A DNA stretch of 64,000 nt from Lepidodermella squamata (Eukaryota; Gastrotricha): NCBI GenBank assembly GCA_047495785.1, contig JBLDXI010000046.1, forward strand, positions 62,001 to 126,000, given 5' to 3'. The translations under genes were made by a program, and so were the position numbers. Of this stretch, positions 24,064 through 34,321 are shown piece after piece (the stretch's first letter is position 1; each line of letters begins with the position of its first letter). The notes under the pieces are model-generated. The model did no database searches and was not told where the DNA came from. It saw only the letters and a program-made list of their open reading frames with translations.

Positions 24064-25473
24064 CGTATCATGCACAGTTAGAAGAATACAGCTGGATGCA
24101 AAACAATTGATTTGCAAAGGCCTTATCGAAGAACACTAGCTGAATGTGCTTAGATGGGATGATTCACCGTCTCCTGAACGGAATTCATCGGTTCCCATGA
24201 AGACGCGGCTACCTTGAGGTTTTATCGAGTGAATACGCCTGGGAAAATGCTCGAACGCGTTGACTATCTTCTGTGACATTAAAGCCAAAGCCGAGGCGTG
24301 CATGTTACTCTCATATCAATGAGCACTGTTCGCTAATTATCTCATTTTTTTCTTGAGGCCACAGAGAACGTAGTGACTCGAGGCCTGCCACAGCCACCGA
24401 CGTTTGATGATGAAACAGGAGTGTATTAACTGGCGAAACTAATCGGTTCGCTCGTTGCTTTGACGCAGGCCATATACAAGGCTTTTGCAGCTAACGTTGC
24501 GTGACTATAGAGCCTACGCCATTATCACTTGCCGGGGTGAAACAGTGTTTAATATTGCCGCGTTCAAACAGTGTCCAAATGTGCCGGTGGGGCGAAACAG
24601 TGTTCAAAGCGCGCGTGCTCAGGTATATCACACGTTTTTTCATTCACGTGTGGCAGATGATGACTTTACACTCGCTGTTTCGCACTCTTTGGTTAGCTGG
24701 CTTTTCTCCTCATCCTAAGGGTCCCCTCACACAAGTGATGTTAAAAATGTTAATTCAAATTTGAATTTCTCAGATGGATATCTCCGTTGTTCACTATATT
24801 TTGAATATAGTTTGTATACAATATCTGGGAGCTTTGTAGCGGATAGCGAAAAATATTCGCCTGAAGGCCGTTCAAGCTTAGAAGCCAAGCTGCTAATGCG
24901 CAAGAAGAATTCTCAGTCGACCAGCCAGTCACTCAGCGATGGAAGCGAGACGATCTCGGCTTGCGACTTGTTTGCTGTAGCATCTTGGCGCCACACCGAT
25001 CCTCGAGTTGATCTCAGCCCGCTCCAGCCGGAGCAAGAACGAGTGCAAGTTGCGGCTGGCTCAAGTTATTCTAGCAATCGGCAATAATTCTCGGTTCCGG
25101 TGGATCTTCCGCTTAATCGAATATCGAATCTGATCCAACGACCAAAATGGCTTGGTCCGCTTGTTTCCGTGTCTTAGCGGCAATTCCTTCAACCCTGTTA
25201 ATTTTCTCGTTATTACAAAATAATAAAATTAGGGGGTCGCAGGGGTTTCAGCGCCTCAGTATTTTTCTGGCTTTTGTTTCCGTGCTCAAAGATATCGAAA
25301 ATAGGGGTGAATGCTGCTGAAATTTCGAGAGGTGAGCTGAGTTTAAATCAGCCCGGATATCATGCTATCCTGGCTCAAACAGCCCGGGATAGCAGAAAAT
25401 ATTCCGGGCTGTTTTACGGCGTTTTTCCACTATGATCCGGATAAATTTAAATCTATCGCCTATGTAACGCGAG
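24064..25473 (-). repeat. Duplicated upstream region of copy E, then unique DNA
   Basis: 24064-24715 follows the same order as the upstream DNA of B and F (GATGGGATGATTCACCGTCT, GAGGCCTGCCACAGCCACC, three GAAACAGTGTTCAA-like words at 24537-24615). After 24720 the similarity stops. An open frame at 24761-25087 shows nothing recognisable. Confidence 0.6.
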
Positions 25474-27906
25474 CAGTGATTTGGATTTGCTGTTTTTCAT
25501 ACAAACCAAACAAAATGAGCTCTAAACCAATACCAAAACCAAAACTGAACCTGTCAGTTCAAAACAAAACCCAAACAAAACTCAAGTTTTAGCAAAACCA
25601 TTACAACACCCAGGTGAATTATAACATTTTTATTTCACATATTTTTCAACGAACTATTTACAAAATAGTGATTCAGTCATTAATCGCAAAAATTAAAGTT
25701 AATTAGTGGCGTTTAAGTTCATCGCCGATAGCTGACCGGGCAACTCGTTGGCAATTTGCAGGTATCGAAAGTTGCGGGCGAGCAGAACGTCGCGACGTAG
25801 TTTTTCCGGCGTCTGTCGAGCTTTGTGGGCAGCATCGCAGTAGCCTGATGTCGAAAAAACTCGTTCGACCTCGCAGCAACTAGCCGGAATCGAGAAAAGC
25901 AGTTGCGCGTATCGATGCAGTCGAGGGAACATCTGCTGATTTTCCCGCCAGAAGGCGTAGCAAGCGGAGCAATTGCCGAATGAAATACGGTTAGCAGCGC
26001 CAGGGCCAGGCAGAGTAGGCTCAGGTCGAGGATCGGTGAGGTTCGCATATTGCAGCAATTCCTTCTCGACCAGGCTAGCCGGCGTTGACGTTGGCGTGAC
26101 TCGTGATGATACGATTTTCGGCCGCTTGGTCGGAACGGCATTTGCCTCGAGTTGGGCAGGCTCGACCGGAACGTCGTTAAGTCGAGTTCGGACGTCAGCT
26201 GGCATTTGGCTGATCAACGCCTTGGCCTTGCCATAGGACTGGCCGCTCAGATCGCGCAACCGAGGATCTAGGTAGGCGGCAAGCAGGAGCCAAGCGTCCT
26301 TCAGCTGTTCTGCGAACCGAGTCTCAAGGCCGGTCGCCAGGTCCAGGCGAAGACGCCGTAAATCATTACTCTGAAATTCGGTGTCGTCACGCAGGTAATT
26401 GATGGAATGGCGAATTGCGACGACGACAATCCCGCAGTGAGCGTCAGCCACCTTAAAATTAGATAAAAATCAATTTGAGTAAAATAAAGTACATCATTGC
26501 AATGTATACCTCTAAATTCAGGACCAGGTCGCTGATAACAGTCAAAATTTCGAGAAGCGTACCAATTAGCCGCAGGTCGGCGTCCGTGAGCTTGTGAGGA
26601 AGACGAGGTAAAGCCGGGTTGGCGCCGGACAGCTGAGCGAGAGACGGCGCGACACCGGCAGCAGCTTCGCCTTCAAACGTAGCATCGCCAATGAACTCTT
26701 CAACCTCTTCGACCACGGCAGATCCGGACAAGTCAACGTCGCCTTGCCGAACTGAGGCTTCGAGTAGCCGACCAGCTTTCTTGATGTTCGCTGTTGTGTC
26801 GGTAGTCGCCTTGAGCAAATATGGCGCCGGTTTTTCAATCGGTAGATGCGACAGAATCGAAACCAGGCTGTCGTAGAATCGTTGCTCGATATTCTCGGCG
26901 TTGTGAGTAACTAAAAATCAAAGGCTTTATAAAGATATCGCCCTGAATCGCTAATTTTTTACCTGGAAATGAGAGATGCTCGGCCGTAAATCGGCGACGA
27001 ACCATGGATGCAGACATAAACTCGATATTGATGGCGAGAAACGAATGCGACGCTCGACTCGACCAAATGTCAGCCATCATACTGAAGCCAATCGCCTCGC
27101 CGAGAGAAGCATAAGCCGGAATCATTAGCCTATCAATGAGTTCAACCTGGCGGTTGGTAACCGTCCTCTGGTCCGGCATTGTCAGCGCCATGTTCCTGGA
27201 TGAGCAACGCAGTGTCCAAAGCCGAATATTTTCGGGCCGGTTCGAGGTTGGCGACGTGATAGGCTCGTACTGAACAGCGGCTTCGAGCGCCAAGCAGTCG
27301 AGAAAATCGAGGTTGACTTCCAGTTGCCCAACTTCAGGTATTGGTTGATTATGGCGTACCAGGTCGAGTTGTGTTCGGTAGACGTCGCCGTGGCTCTCCC
27401 TGAGGTGCCGTAGTAACGGTGACGCCAGTGAAACAAGCTGTGATTTGTAGACCTTTTGACACAGTTTGCACCGGTAGACATGAGTCGTGGCATGGTCATG
27501 GTTGACGTACGCGAAATTGGCGGCCGCGATTGGGTTGCTCAGAACAGGTGGCTGGTCTGGATGCGGATTCGGGCCAAAAACCGGCTCGATGATGGGCAAA
27601 TCACCATCCTCCATGAACAACTGATTGAATGTAGCTGTAAAAAGTGAAAGCTCGCTGATTGATACCTTCCTCCCTGAATCGGGCCACTTTATACCCGTCC
27701 AAACCCAATGTAACAGAAAGAAATAATACAATTGAACGCTTTCTTACGCAATACCATCAAAGGTTTTTATTTTCGCAACAAACAAACTGTATTGTTTTCT
27801 ATCTTTAAGCCTTGGTTCAGTTTTCGTTTTCGTTTTCACTGATCATCAGAAAAACAGGGTAAAACCAAAACCATACAAAAGTTTTGAATTCAAAACCAAA
27901 TCACTG
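25474..27906 (-). mobile_element. Complete hAT DNA transposon with 8-bp target duplication
   Basis: Terminal inverted repeats begin CAGTGATTTGG at 25474 and end CCAAATCACTG at 27906, followed by A/T-rich subterminal repeats of AAACCAAAAC type. The 8-bp AACGCGAG directly flanks both sides (25466-25473 and 27907-27914), the hallmark length of hAT insertion. The element is 2433 bp and carries one transposase gene on the minus strand. Confidence 0.93.
25699..27614 (-). CDS. hAT-family transposase
   Basis: Three exons, 27614-26963, 26910-26510 and 26451-25699 (junction phases 1 and 0), give 601 aa with no stop. Order: BED-type zinc finger (CKLCQKVYKS ... LLRHLRESH), an RNase H-like core start (MADIWSSRASHSFLAINIEF), the DNAAN-like catalytic motif as TTDTTANIKKAG, and the C-terminal dimerisation domain (AFWRENQQMFPRLHRYAQ, IPASCCEVERVFSTSG, RRDVLLARN). 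Start chosen at MEDGDLPI; a splice acceptor just upstream (TTTTTACAG) leaves a 5' exon possible. The usual CxxH/LNL segment in the insertion domain is not evident, so an internal loss is possible. It cuts and pastes hAT ends in the nucleus. Confidence 0.85.
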
Positions 27907-27914
27907 AACGCGAG

Positions 27915-28274
27915 CTGCTTTCACGTGTTATAAGATTTGAGGTAGGCAACGATTGATAACTAAAAAAGATAGATTAGACACTGTAGTACTTTTATGTGTG
28001 CCGAAATGATTCATCAAGTGTTTTTGCATACTTGGTCGCGTGACCAGTTTTTCACTTGTCAACAGCTCTATAAGAAGTACGGCCAAATCAACGCATCTGA
28101 CAAGTGAATCTGGGCTTCTATTTCAACCAAATTGATCTCAAATGACCTGTCCTTCAATTTCGACGGAAAAAATAGGGTAAAGAGTTCTAATCTCCAGCTC
28201 GGCGCTCATCCAATCCAAATTTCCGGCCGGTTTCGCGTTATTTTTCTGGAATTTTTTAAAACCCACGAAGTACT
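27915..28274. other. Intergenic
   Basis: Holds a small hairpin around 28047-28110 (TTTTTCACTTGTC ... GACAAGTGAATC) similar to the 16.1-kb element ends. Otherwise nothing. Confidence 0.4.
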
Positions 28275-28395
28275 CATGGTAGTAGTCCATGATTTGCAGC
28301 TCGCCAATGCCCGTATTTCCAGCCACATCCTCGCCAGATTTTGTCGATTCGTTGTAAACAGCCCAAGATTCGAGGGATATTTTGTAAGTATTTTG
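28275..28395 (-). pseudogene. Prolyl 4-hydroxylase exon 1 fragment
   Basis: About 120 bases match 34075-34195, inside the first coding exon of the hydroxylase gene, with few changes (GTAGTCCATGATTTGCAGCT in both). Translation gives GNTGIGELQIMDYYH. Neighbouring sequence does not continue the gene, so it is a truncated duplicate lying just downstream of Cys-rich copy F. Confidence 0.8.
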
Positions 28396-28451
28396 CTCGA
28401 GCAGAGTGTGGCGAGTTAACTGGTACCGACGTGATTATTGTGGCTATCGAA

Positions 28452-28696
28452 CACGCTCAGCCATGTTACGCCTAGGCGAATTACGACTTCAAGCCTGTGT
28501 TATGCTTGGTTAACGCTAGGGTTGAGAAATAGTAATGCCTGAGCTTACCACCAAGCGTTACATTTTACTAAAAAAAAGCTCTTGAAGTAACGCCTGAGAG
28601 CAACTTCAGGCGTTACTATTGCTCAACCCGGGCGTTAACCAGGCATAACACAGGCATAAAGTCGTAATTCGCCTAGGCCTTACATGGCCGAGCGTG
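28452..28696. repeat. 245-bp foldback element
   Basis: Two arms of about 95 bp, inverted with roughly 85-90% match (CACGCTCAGCCATG ... CATGGCCGAGCGTG at the ends, GCCTAGGCGAATTACGAC inside). It would fold into one long hairpin. No coding capacity. Confidence 0.8.
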
Positions 28697-29151
28697 AAGT
28701 TGATGACAACGCTTGAGATCGAAAATGGTCATATCGGCGAACTAGTTGCCATGAGCCGAATTCACTCGCCAGAACGAGTCGACAGTTCAAATAGCTCGAG
28801 CCGTTGAGCGATTCTTCCGCGTAGCAGCGGCCAGTATGACGCGAAGTCCGGCGGCAAAAAGCGAGTGAAAATCAAAACGAAAATCGGTCATTATATGTTC
28901 GGCTTCTCAACATATTTCCTCCTATGTCCAATATATAAGTACACATATTTATTTATTTATTTATTCATTTATTTAAAAGCTATCAAACCCAAGAGAGGGA
29001 AGCTTGACGGCAAAAAACATAATATCTTCACGTGAAGAGTTTTTCTAAAATAAATAAAGGCTTGTCGGGGAAATCCCATAACTTTTTATTGGGAGAAAAC
29101 CCAGCTTTAGCCAGTGAAAACATCAGTCCATGATTTAATGCAAGACGTTCT
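28697..29151. other. Intergenic
   Basis: An ATTT/TTTA microsatellite at about 28946-28975; from 29113 the downstream flank shared with copies B and D begins. Nothing else. Confidence 0.45.
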
Positions 29152-30121
29152 TCAACTGCCAGCGCTGCATGTGTCAACAGTCAGTCCGTAGAGGGGAATA
29201 GTTCCAGGGTATTGGGTTCTTGGATTGCTGGTAAGAGAATAGCAGCAGAGGGCATAATTTGGAAAGCTTGAGGATGGAATTTTTTGGATCTATCAAAGTA
29301 AATACGGTTAATAATGTGAAGAAATCTGGTAAGAGCCTTGAAATCATCTTACAAAAGAGGGATTTGTGTTCAAGACGTCGGTTGGAGTTGAAGCCGACAG
29401 TGGGAAGCGAACGCAATTACCCAGTGAAGCTGAGCTGCCAGGAGCTGGGCCTGTTACCAAGTATGGATTCATGGTCGTTGCTCCGACGCAAATCAATGAA
29501 TAGGTTGGAGTGAGTCCTGTAATAACAGCTGGCTCGTAAAAGACATTAGGCCCCGTTTGTGCGCAGCATTGGGAGAAAGTGGAGAACGTGTTTGGTGACC
29601 CAGAAGCTTGCTATTTGACATAAAATTGATCGCCAAGTATCATACATAAACATTAATGATTTTACTGTGCCGCCGGTCAACAGGTTGCACGCTCCGGCGT
29701 TGGCGAGGCAAAATTTTGTTCCTGGCGCGGCAACGCCTGCACCTCCAATAGTTGTGATTTGACATAGATTGTATAAAACCTGCATTGCAAATTTAGGGTT
29801 TCGAGAAATGTTCCTGAAACATCAGATTCTCACCGTCGTCGTGCAAGATTTAGTCGCGTCGGTACAGGCCTGGGCTGACGTAACACACACGTTTGGTGAT
29901 GAGCAGCTGTTGGCTGCAGGAACACACACGCTCGGCGATGAGCAAGTGTTGGCTGAAGTGACACAGCTTGAACCAGGGGAGCATGTTGGCGATGAGCTGC
30001 CTGAGTTGGATGCTGGTGCGGAAGAGCATGGCGTTGTTGTTGTTGCTATTGTCGATGATGCTGGGCAAGCGCTGCCATCCGCCAAAATGGCCAGGAGAAT
30101 GGCGCAACTGAAAACGAACAT
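29152..30121 (-). pseudogene. Secreted Cys-rich protein copy F, frame-damaged end
   Basis: Exons 30121-29834 (MFVFSCAILLAILADGSA signal peptide, Thr tract, SCVTSANTC and CSSPSVC repeats), 29779-29666 (LCQITTIGGAG, FCLANAGAC) and 29610-29353 (FSQCCAQTG, CVRFPLSA) are open and in phase. The last exon, after the only visible acceptor, would start at 29290, but the conserved frame (NYALCCYSLTS ... LYGLTVDTCSAGS, stop at 29152) begins one base later: relative to copy D there is one extra base after the acceptor, next to a run of seven A. Read strictly, the protein loses its last Cys motifs and ends about LRTDC. Either a recent pseudogene, a sequencing error or an unseen splice choice. Confidence 0.7.
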
Positions 30122-30193
30122 TCGCAGAGGGATAAAATGTAAAGTTTGGAGGAGCAGAAAAGAGAAGATGGTGAAGAAGGAAAAATGAGGCTG

Positions 30194-30242
30194 CTTTTAC
30201 AGGCAAAGTCAGCGTGCTTCTGTCGACGGCAGTAATTACTGC
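30194..30242 (-). promoter_or_regulatory. Promoter module of copy F, altered TATA
   Basis: The palindrome is perfect and longer here (GGCAGTAATTACTGCC, 30228-30243), but the TATA box reads CTGTAAAAG instead of CTATAAAAG (30202-30194). Together with the frame problem this suggests decay. Confidence 0.55.
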
Positions 30243-30243
30243 C

Positions 30244-31055
30244 GTATCGTTTACTATTAGAAGAATGCAGCTAGATGCCGAACGATTAATTCACATAGAC
30301 CTTATCGAGGGAAACTAGCTGCATGTGTTCCGAAGGAAAGACTCACTAAATCCTAAACGGAAGTCTTCGGTTTCCTTCCAGAAACGGCTACCTTTTGGTC
30401 TTATCGAGTAAATACACCTTGGAAAATGCTCGAACGCGTTGACTATCTGTGCCATTAAAGCCAAAGAAAAGGCAGGCATAATACTACCATATCAATGAGC
30501 TCTACGCTAATTACCTGCGTCTTTTCTTGAGGCCGCAGAGAACGTAGTGATTCGAGGCCTGCTACAGCCACCGGCGTTTGATAGCCGGCATGAAAAAGTG
30601 TTTAACATATCGTGTTCGACTTTGCCGTCGGGTTGAAACAGTGCTCAAAGCATGCCTGCAAACGTTTTTTTCATTCGTTAGTGGCAGAAGATGATGAGTT
30701 CACTGTTCCACTCTTAAGTTAGACGAAATCGTTTGTCTAAATTTGCACTTCTATGCAGCCGTCTGCCAATCAATACTGCGATAAGCTTCATAAAATGAAC
30801 GAAAGTGAAAAACAAAGCCTGTCTTCCATATCAAAGTTTAGAGTTTGAAAAAGGTTCAGCTTTCTAATAGGTCCATTGAATGCTCAGCAGAACTGCTTCA
30901 TAACTCATCACTTTAAAGGCCGGGAACCTAATGGATATTGTTAAATCAGCTTTCTTAATGCCAACTGGACCTTATACCAGCCTATGAATGGACTTCGAAT
31001 GAAATTCATGTAAAGTCAGATCAGTAAGCAAGAAATATCAAGATATAGTAAGGCG
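30244..31055 (-). repeat. Duplicated upstream region of copy F
   Basis: Co-linear with 14241-15270: GGCATAATACTACCATATCA, CACAGAGAACGTAG-like and GAAACAGTGCTCAA words, then GCCGTCTGCCAATCAATACT and TCTTCCATATCAAAGTTTAG. It runs to within 60 bases of the prolyl hydroxylase stop codon. Confidence 0.7.
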
Positions 31056-31113
31056 CGATCATAATTACTATTTTATTGATTTTGAAAGCCGCTCGACTAT
31101 GAAAATATCTCCA

Positions 31114-34100
31114 TCATCTGAACTTCAACCAATCCGGTAGTTCAAAGTCTGTTAAATCAAAATCCTGCTCCATCGTCAATCCGCACTTTTTATGATGAAA
31201 CTGGCCACGGAATCGAAACCATTTGTTAGCCACCCATTTCTCGCCCCTGATCACCGGGCACCCGCCGTGAAGCGTCCGTTGGTCGATCGTCTCGTTGCGG
31301 TGAACATTGTACCAAATCAAACCAGCATTCTTCGCCGCATCGATGCGAAACCCAAGCTTAGCAAACACCGTCCCTCCACCCTCTTCGACATGGTTCAGGT
31401 ACAGCAGTAACGTCGCAATCCTATCGCCTAAATGCGACCCGGCTACCGAGGTTAGGTAGTCCCAATGCGGGGCGTAGTGGCCCCCGATCGGGTAGTACCC
31501 AACCTGGTACATCTCACACCCGCCATCGCCGTCAAACGCGTTCATCCCAGTCACGGCCTCAATGTGTCTCGTTAACGAGGTCATTTTGCGCGTCACGCTC
31601 GACTCGAGCCATGCGGTGCGCGCGCGCCGTTGGTGCGGCTCGAAATCCGACCCGCCCGTCTTGTAATTAACCACCCCAGCGTCGTTCATCTTCTCCGCAG
31701 CTTCGCTACGCAACAGCCCAGCTTGGTCGTCCGTCAATAGGTCGTAGACTATAACAGCTATCGGGTCCAGGTTCAGAATCTCCTCCTTAATCGGGCCTAG
31801 GATGAAGTATGGATGGTTGCCACGCCGGTTGTACCTGCAGTAAAGGTTCGGATTCCTCGATAGCTTTTCCGTATTTTCAGCACATGCGTCGTATTGGCGA
31901 GTTTTCGTTAGCTCTTTCGCCGTTTCGATTTGCTTTTCGATCGGCAGCTTTTCGATTGAGTTGCCAAGGTCTTTCAGCAGTTTTGATACGCGTTCTTGTT
32001 CGTAGTAACGCCGGTTGTCTTCGAGGATTTTACGCGTTTCACTGCTGATTGATGACCGCGTGAGTTCGATTGTTACCATTTCAAGGGCTTCGGAGTAGTT
32101 TTTCAGGTAGCCAGCTGCGGCTTTTATGCCGTCTATTATCGATAGCTCTGTTATTCCATCAACTGCTGCAATTGACAAATAAGATGAATTTACTTGCAAG
32201 CATTTTTGCGTTTTTTAAGGCTATATTGAGGAAACCAATGGAAATTTGGAAAAATCCAGGAAAAATCGAATATTGAAATTTCGAGAAATGTGAAAAATTC
32301 GACTTTTCAATTTCAATTTCAATTTTTTTTTAATTTTCAAAATTTTGCGAACAGCCTCAAATATTCCAATTAGGGTCATCATTTTTGATGAATCATCGAA
32401 ACACTATCAACAGGGCGCACTCGTTTCAAAAACGCGAAAATGGAAGATGCGGAAATCTGGCTAGATCAATTTGTCTGAAACGAGGTTAAATAGATTTACC
32501 AGTTCAGCCGGGTGGACTAGTACAACGCGAGTGGGGCCAAGCTACTTCATGGATCAGCCCTTGTGAAATAACCCGGAGAAAATACTCAATATTGAGAGAA
32601 ATCGGAAAAAAGTGTCCATAACGGGGACGATTTCAAATGAATTTATTTCAAGCGTGGGCCAACTGGTAATTATGAAGGATTAAAAATTAAAAACTTCCAT
32701 TTCTTAGGGTTTTTCAAAGATGCTGAACAAGATTCCATAAAAAAAGCCAGGATTCAAAATTTTTGGGGAGCAACTCGATGATTCATCAAAAATTATGACC
32801 TAAAATAATTTATTTTTACAAATTTGTGAGATAAATAATTCGATAATTGGCCCTTAAGGCTGACAAGTTCAGTAAATTCCAACCTCTAATTTCAATTTAA
32901 AATGTGTGTCAATTTAGTGCACCCCCTAAATGTTGGGTTCAAGCGCGAAATTTGAGAGACTACAGCATTAGATTTTACCAAAATACTTTACGCTTTTCGA
33001 GTTTCATTATAGAATCTATATTTTTCGTTATCTTGCCTGACTTATAGATCTAGCCTTGATATTACGCTACGAGTGTTCAGTTTACATGTTTACAGGTTTG
33101 GCCTGCTGAGGCATTATCGATCCCAAGCATTGATTTGACTGATTGATTGATTGATTGATTTGACAAAGGCTTGGAACACGACATTAATTATTTACCTACT
33201 TTACTTTTAAGATTATTATAGCCAAAACTATGAGAATCCCAAGCCCTGGTAGGGGAGGGGCATCCGTAGATCAAGAATTGAAAAACCCAAAATCGCAAAG
33301 GATTGGGAAAATTTGGGACGCGAAAAAGGGTTGGAACCTCATTTTAAGTGGTGCAAATATTAGGGTAAGTTCAAATTTCTAAATTTGAGTTTAATTACAA
33401 AATTTAATATCCAATCAACCTTCAATTTCGTGAAATTAAAATTGAAAGTTCATAGTTAATCGCCGAAAATTCTCCTGAATTTGATAGTCATTTAAAATTT
33501 AAATTTAAAATTTAAATTTAAAATCTGGCTTAATCCTGAACAGAATAAATATTGGAAAAATCCGCAATTTCCATTTTGAATCATTTTGAATCCATTTCGA
33601 AAACAAAACTCTCTCTAGAATAATTCCAATTTTTTTGAATTTTTTTAAATTTCAAAAATTCAATTAAATTTCTCAAATATTGAAAATAATTTAAAATCAA
33701 GTTTAATTTATTACCTTCGGCTTTAGAATCGGCTTTAGTTGCATTGAACACCTTCCACGCCTTGTAGTAGTACGTCCGAGCCATCGAATAATTCATACTA
33801 ATCGCAAACCGATTCGCCAAGCTGAACAGCCCGCCAACTTCCGTCGGCTCAACATCGACAATAATCTCTTCAAACGCTCCAAAAGCCGCCGCCGCCTCAT
33901 CCTTCTCCTCAACAGGCGGATCTTCAATGCCACTCAACTGATCGACGTACTCCGAGTAGGATTTAACACTCAAGCCGAGGCGATTCCGATCCTCAGCCCG
34001 TAAATTCAGTCGAGCCAACATGTCCCGAACTACGCTCAACGCCTCGTTATAACGGCGTATTTTATAAGCGCAATAATGATAGTAGTCCATGATTTGCAGC

Positions 34101-34321
34101 TCGCCAATTCCCGTATTTCCAGCAACATCCTCGCCAGATTTTGTCGATTCGTTGTAGACAGCCCAAGATTCGCGGAATATTTTGTAAGCATTTTTGTAGT
34201 CCTGCTGCTGGTAAATTTCATAGCCGTGTCGAAACAACTCAGCTGCTCGGCCGGGTTCGAAATTTTGTGAGCCGGTGGAAAAATTGACAAAAATAATTAT
34301 GAGTAAAAAATAATGTAGCAT
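31114..34321 (-). CDS. Prolyl 4-hydroxylase alpha subunit
   Basis: Two exons, 34321-33715 and 32165-31114 (junction phase 1), give 552 aa, close to the usual 530-560. ATG chosen at MLHYFLLIIIFVNFSTG, a signal peptide; the frame extends only via GTG. The N-terminal half holds TPR-like helices (AAELFRHGYEIYQQQDYKNA, FSLANRFAISMNYSMARTYY) for dimerisation and peptide binding. The C-terminal dioxygenase keeps the iron-binding HxD (HYAPHWDYL) and distal His with the 2-oxoglutarate Lys (TLHGGCPVIRGEKWVANKWF). It hydroxylates prolines of secreted proteins, classically procollagen, in the ER lumen with protein disulfide isomerase as partner. The 1.55-kb intron is AT-rich with no other gene seen. A TATA-like TATATATTATA lies near 34400-34412. 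Two fragments of this gene lie near Cys-rich copies. Confidence 0.93.

Noticed and set aside
26566-26838. Second frame of 90 codons inside the hAT transposase
   Set aside because: Overlaps transposase exon 2 in another frame; the transposase frame is supported by motifs and splice phases.
28132-28419. 95-codon plus-strand frame
   Set aside because: It covers the antisense of the prolyl hydroxylase exon fragment; the same antisense frame occurs at 34076-34270.
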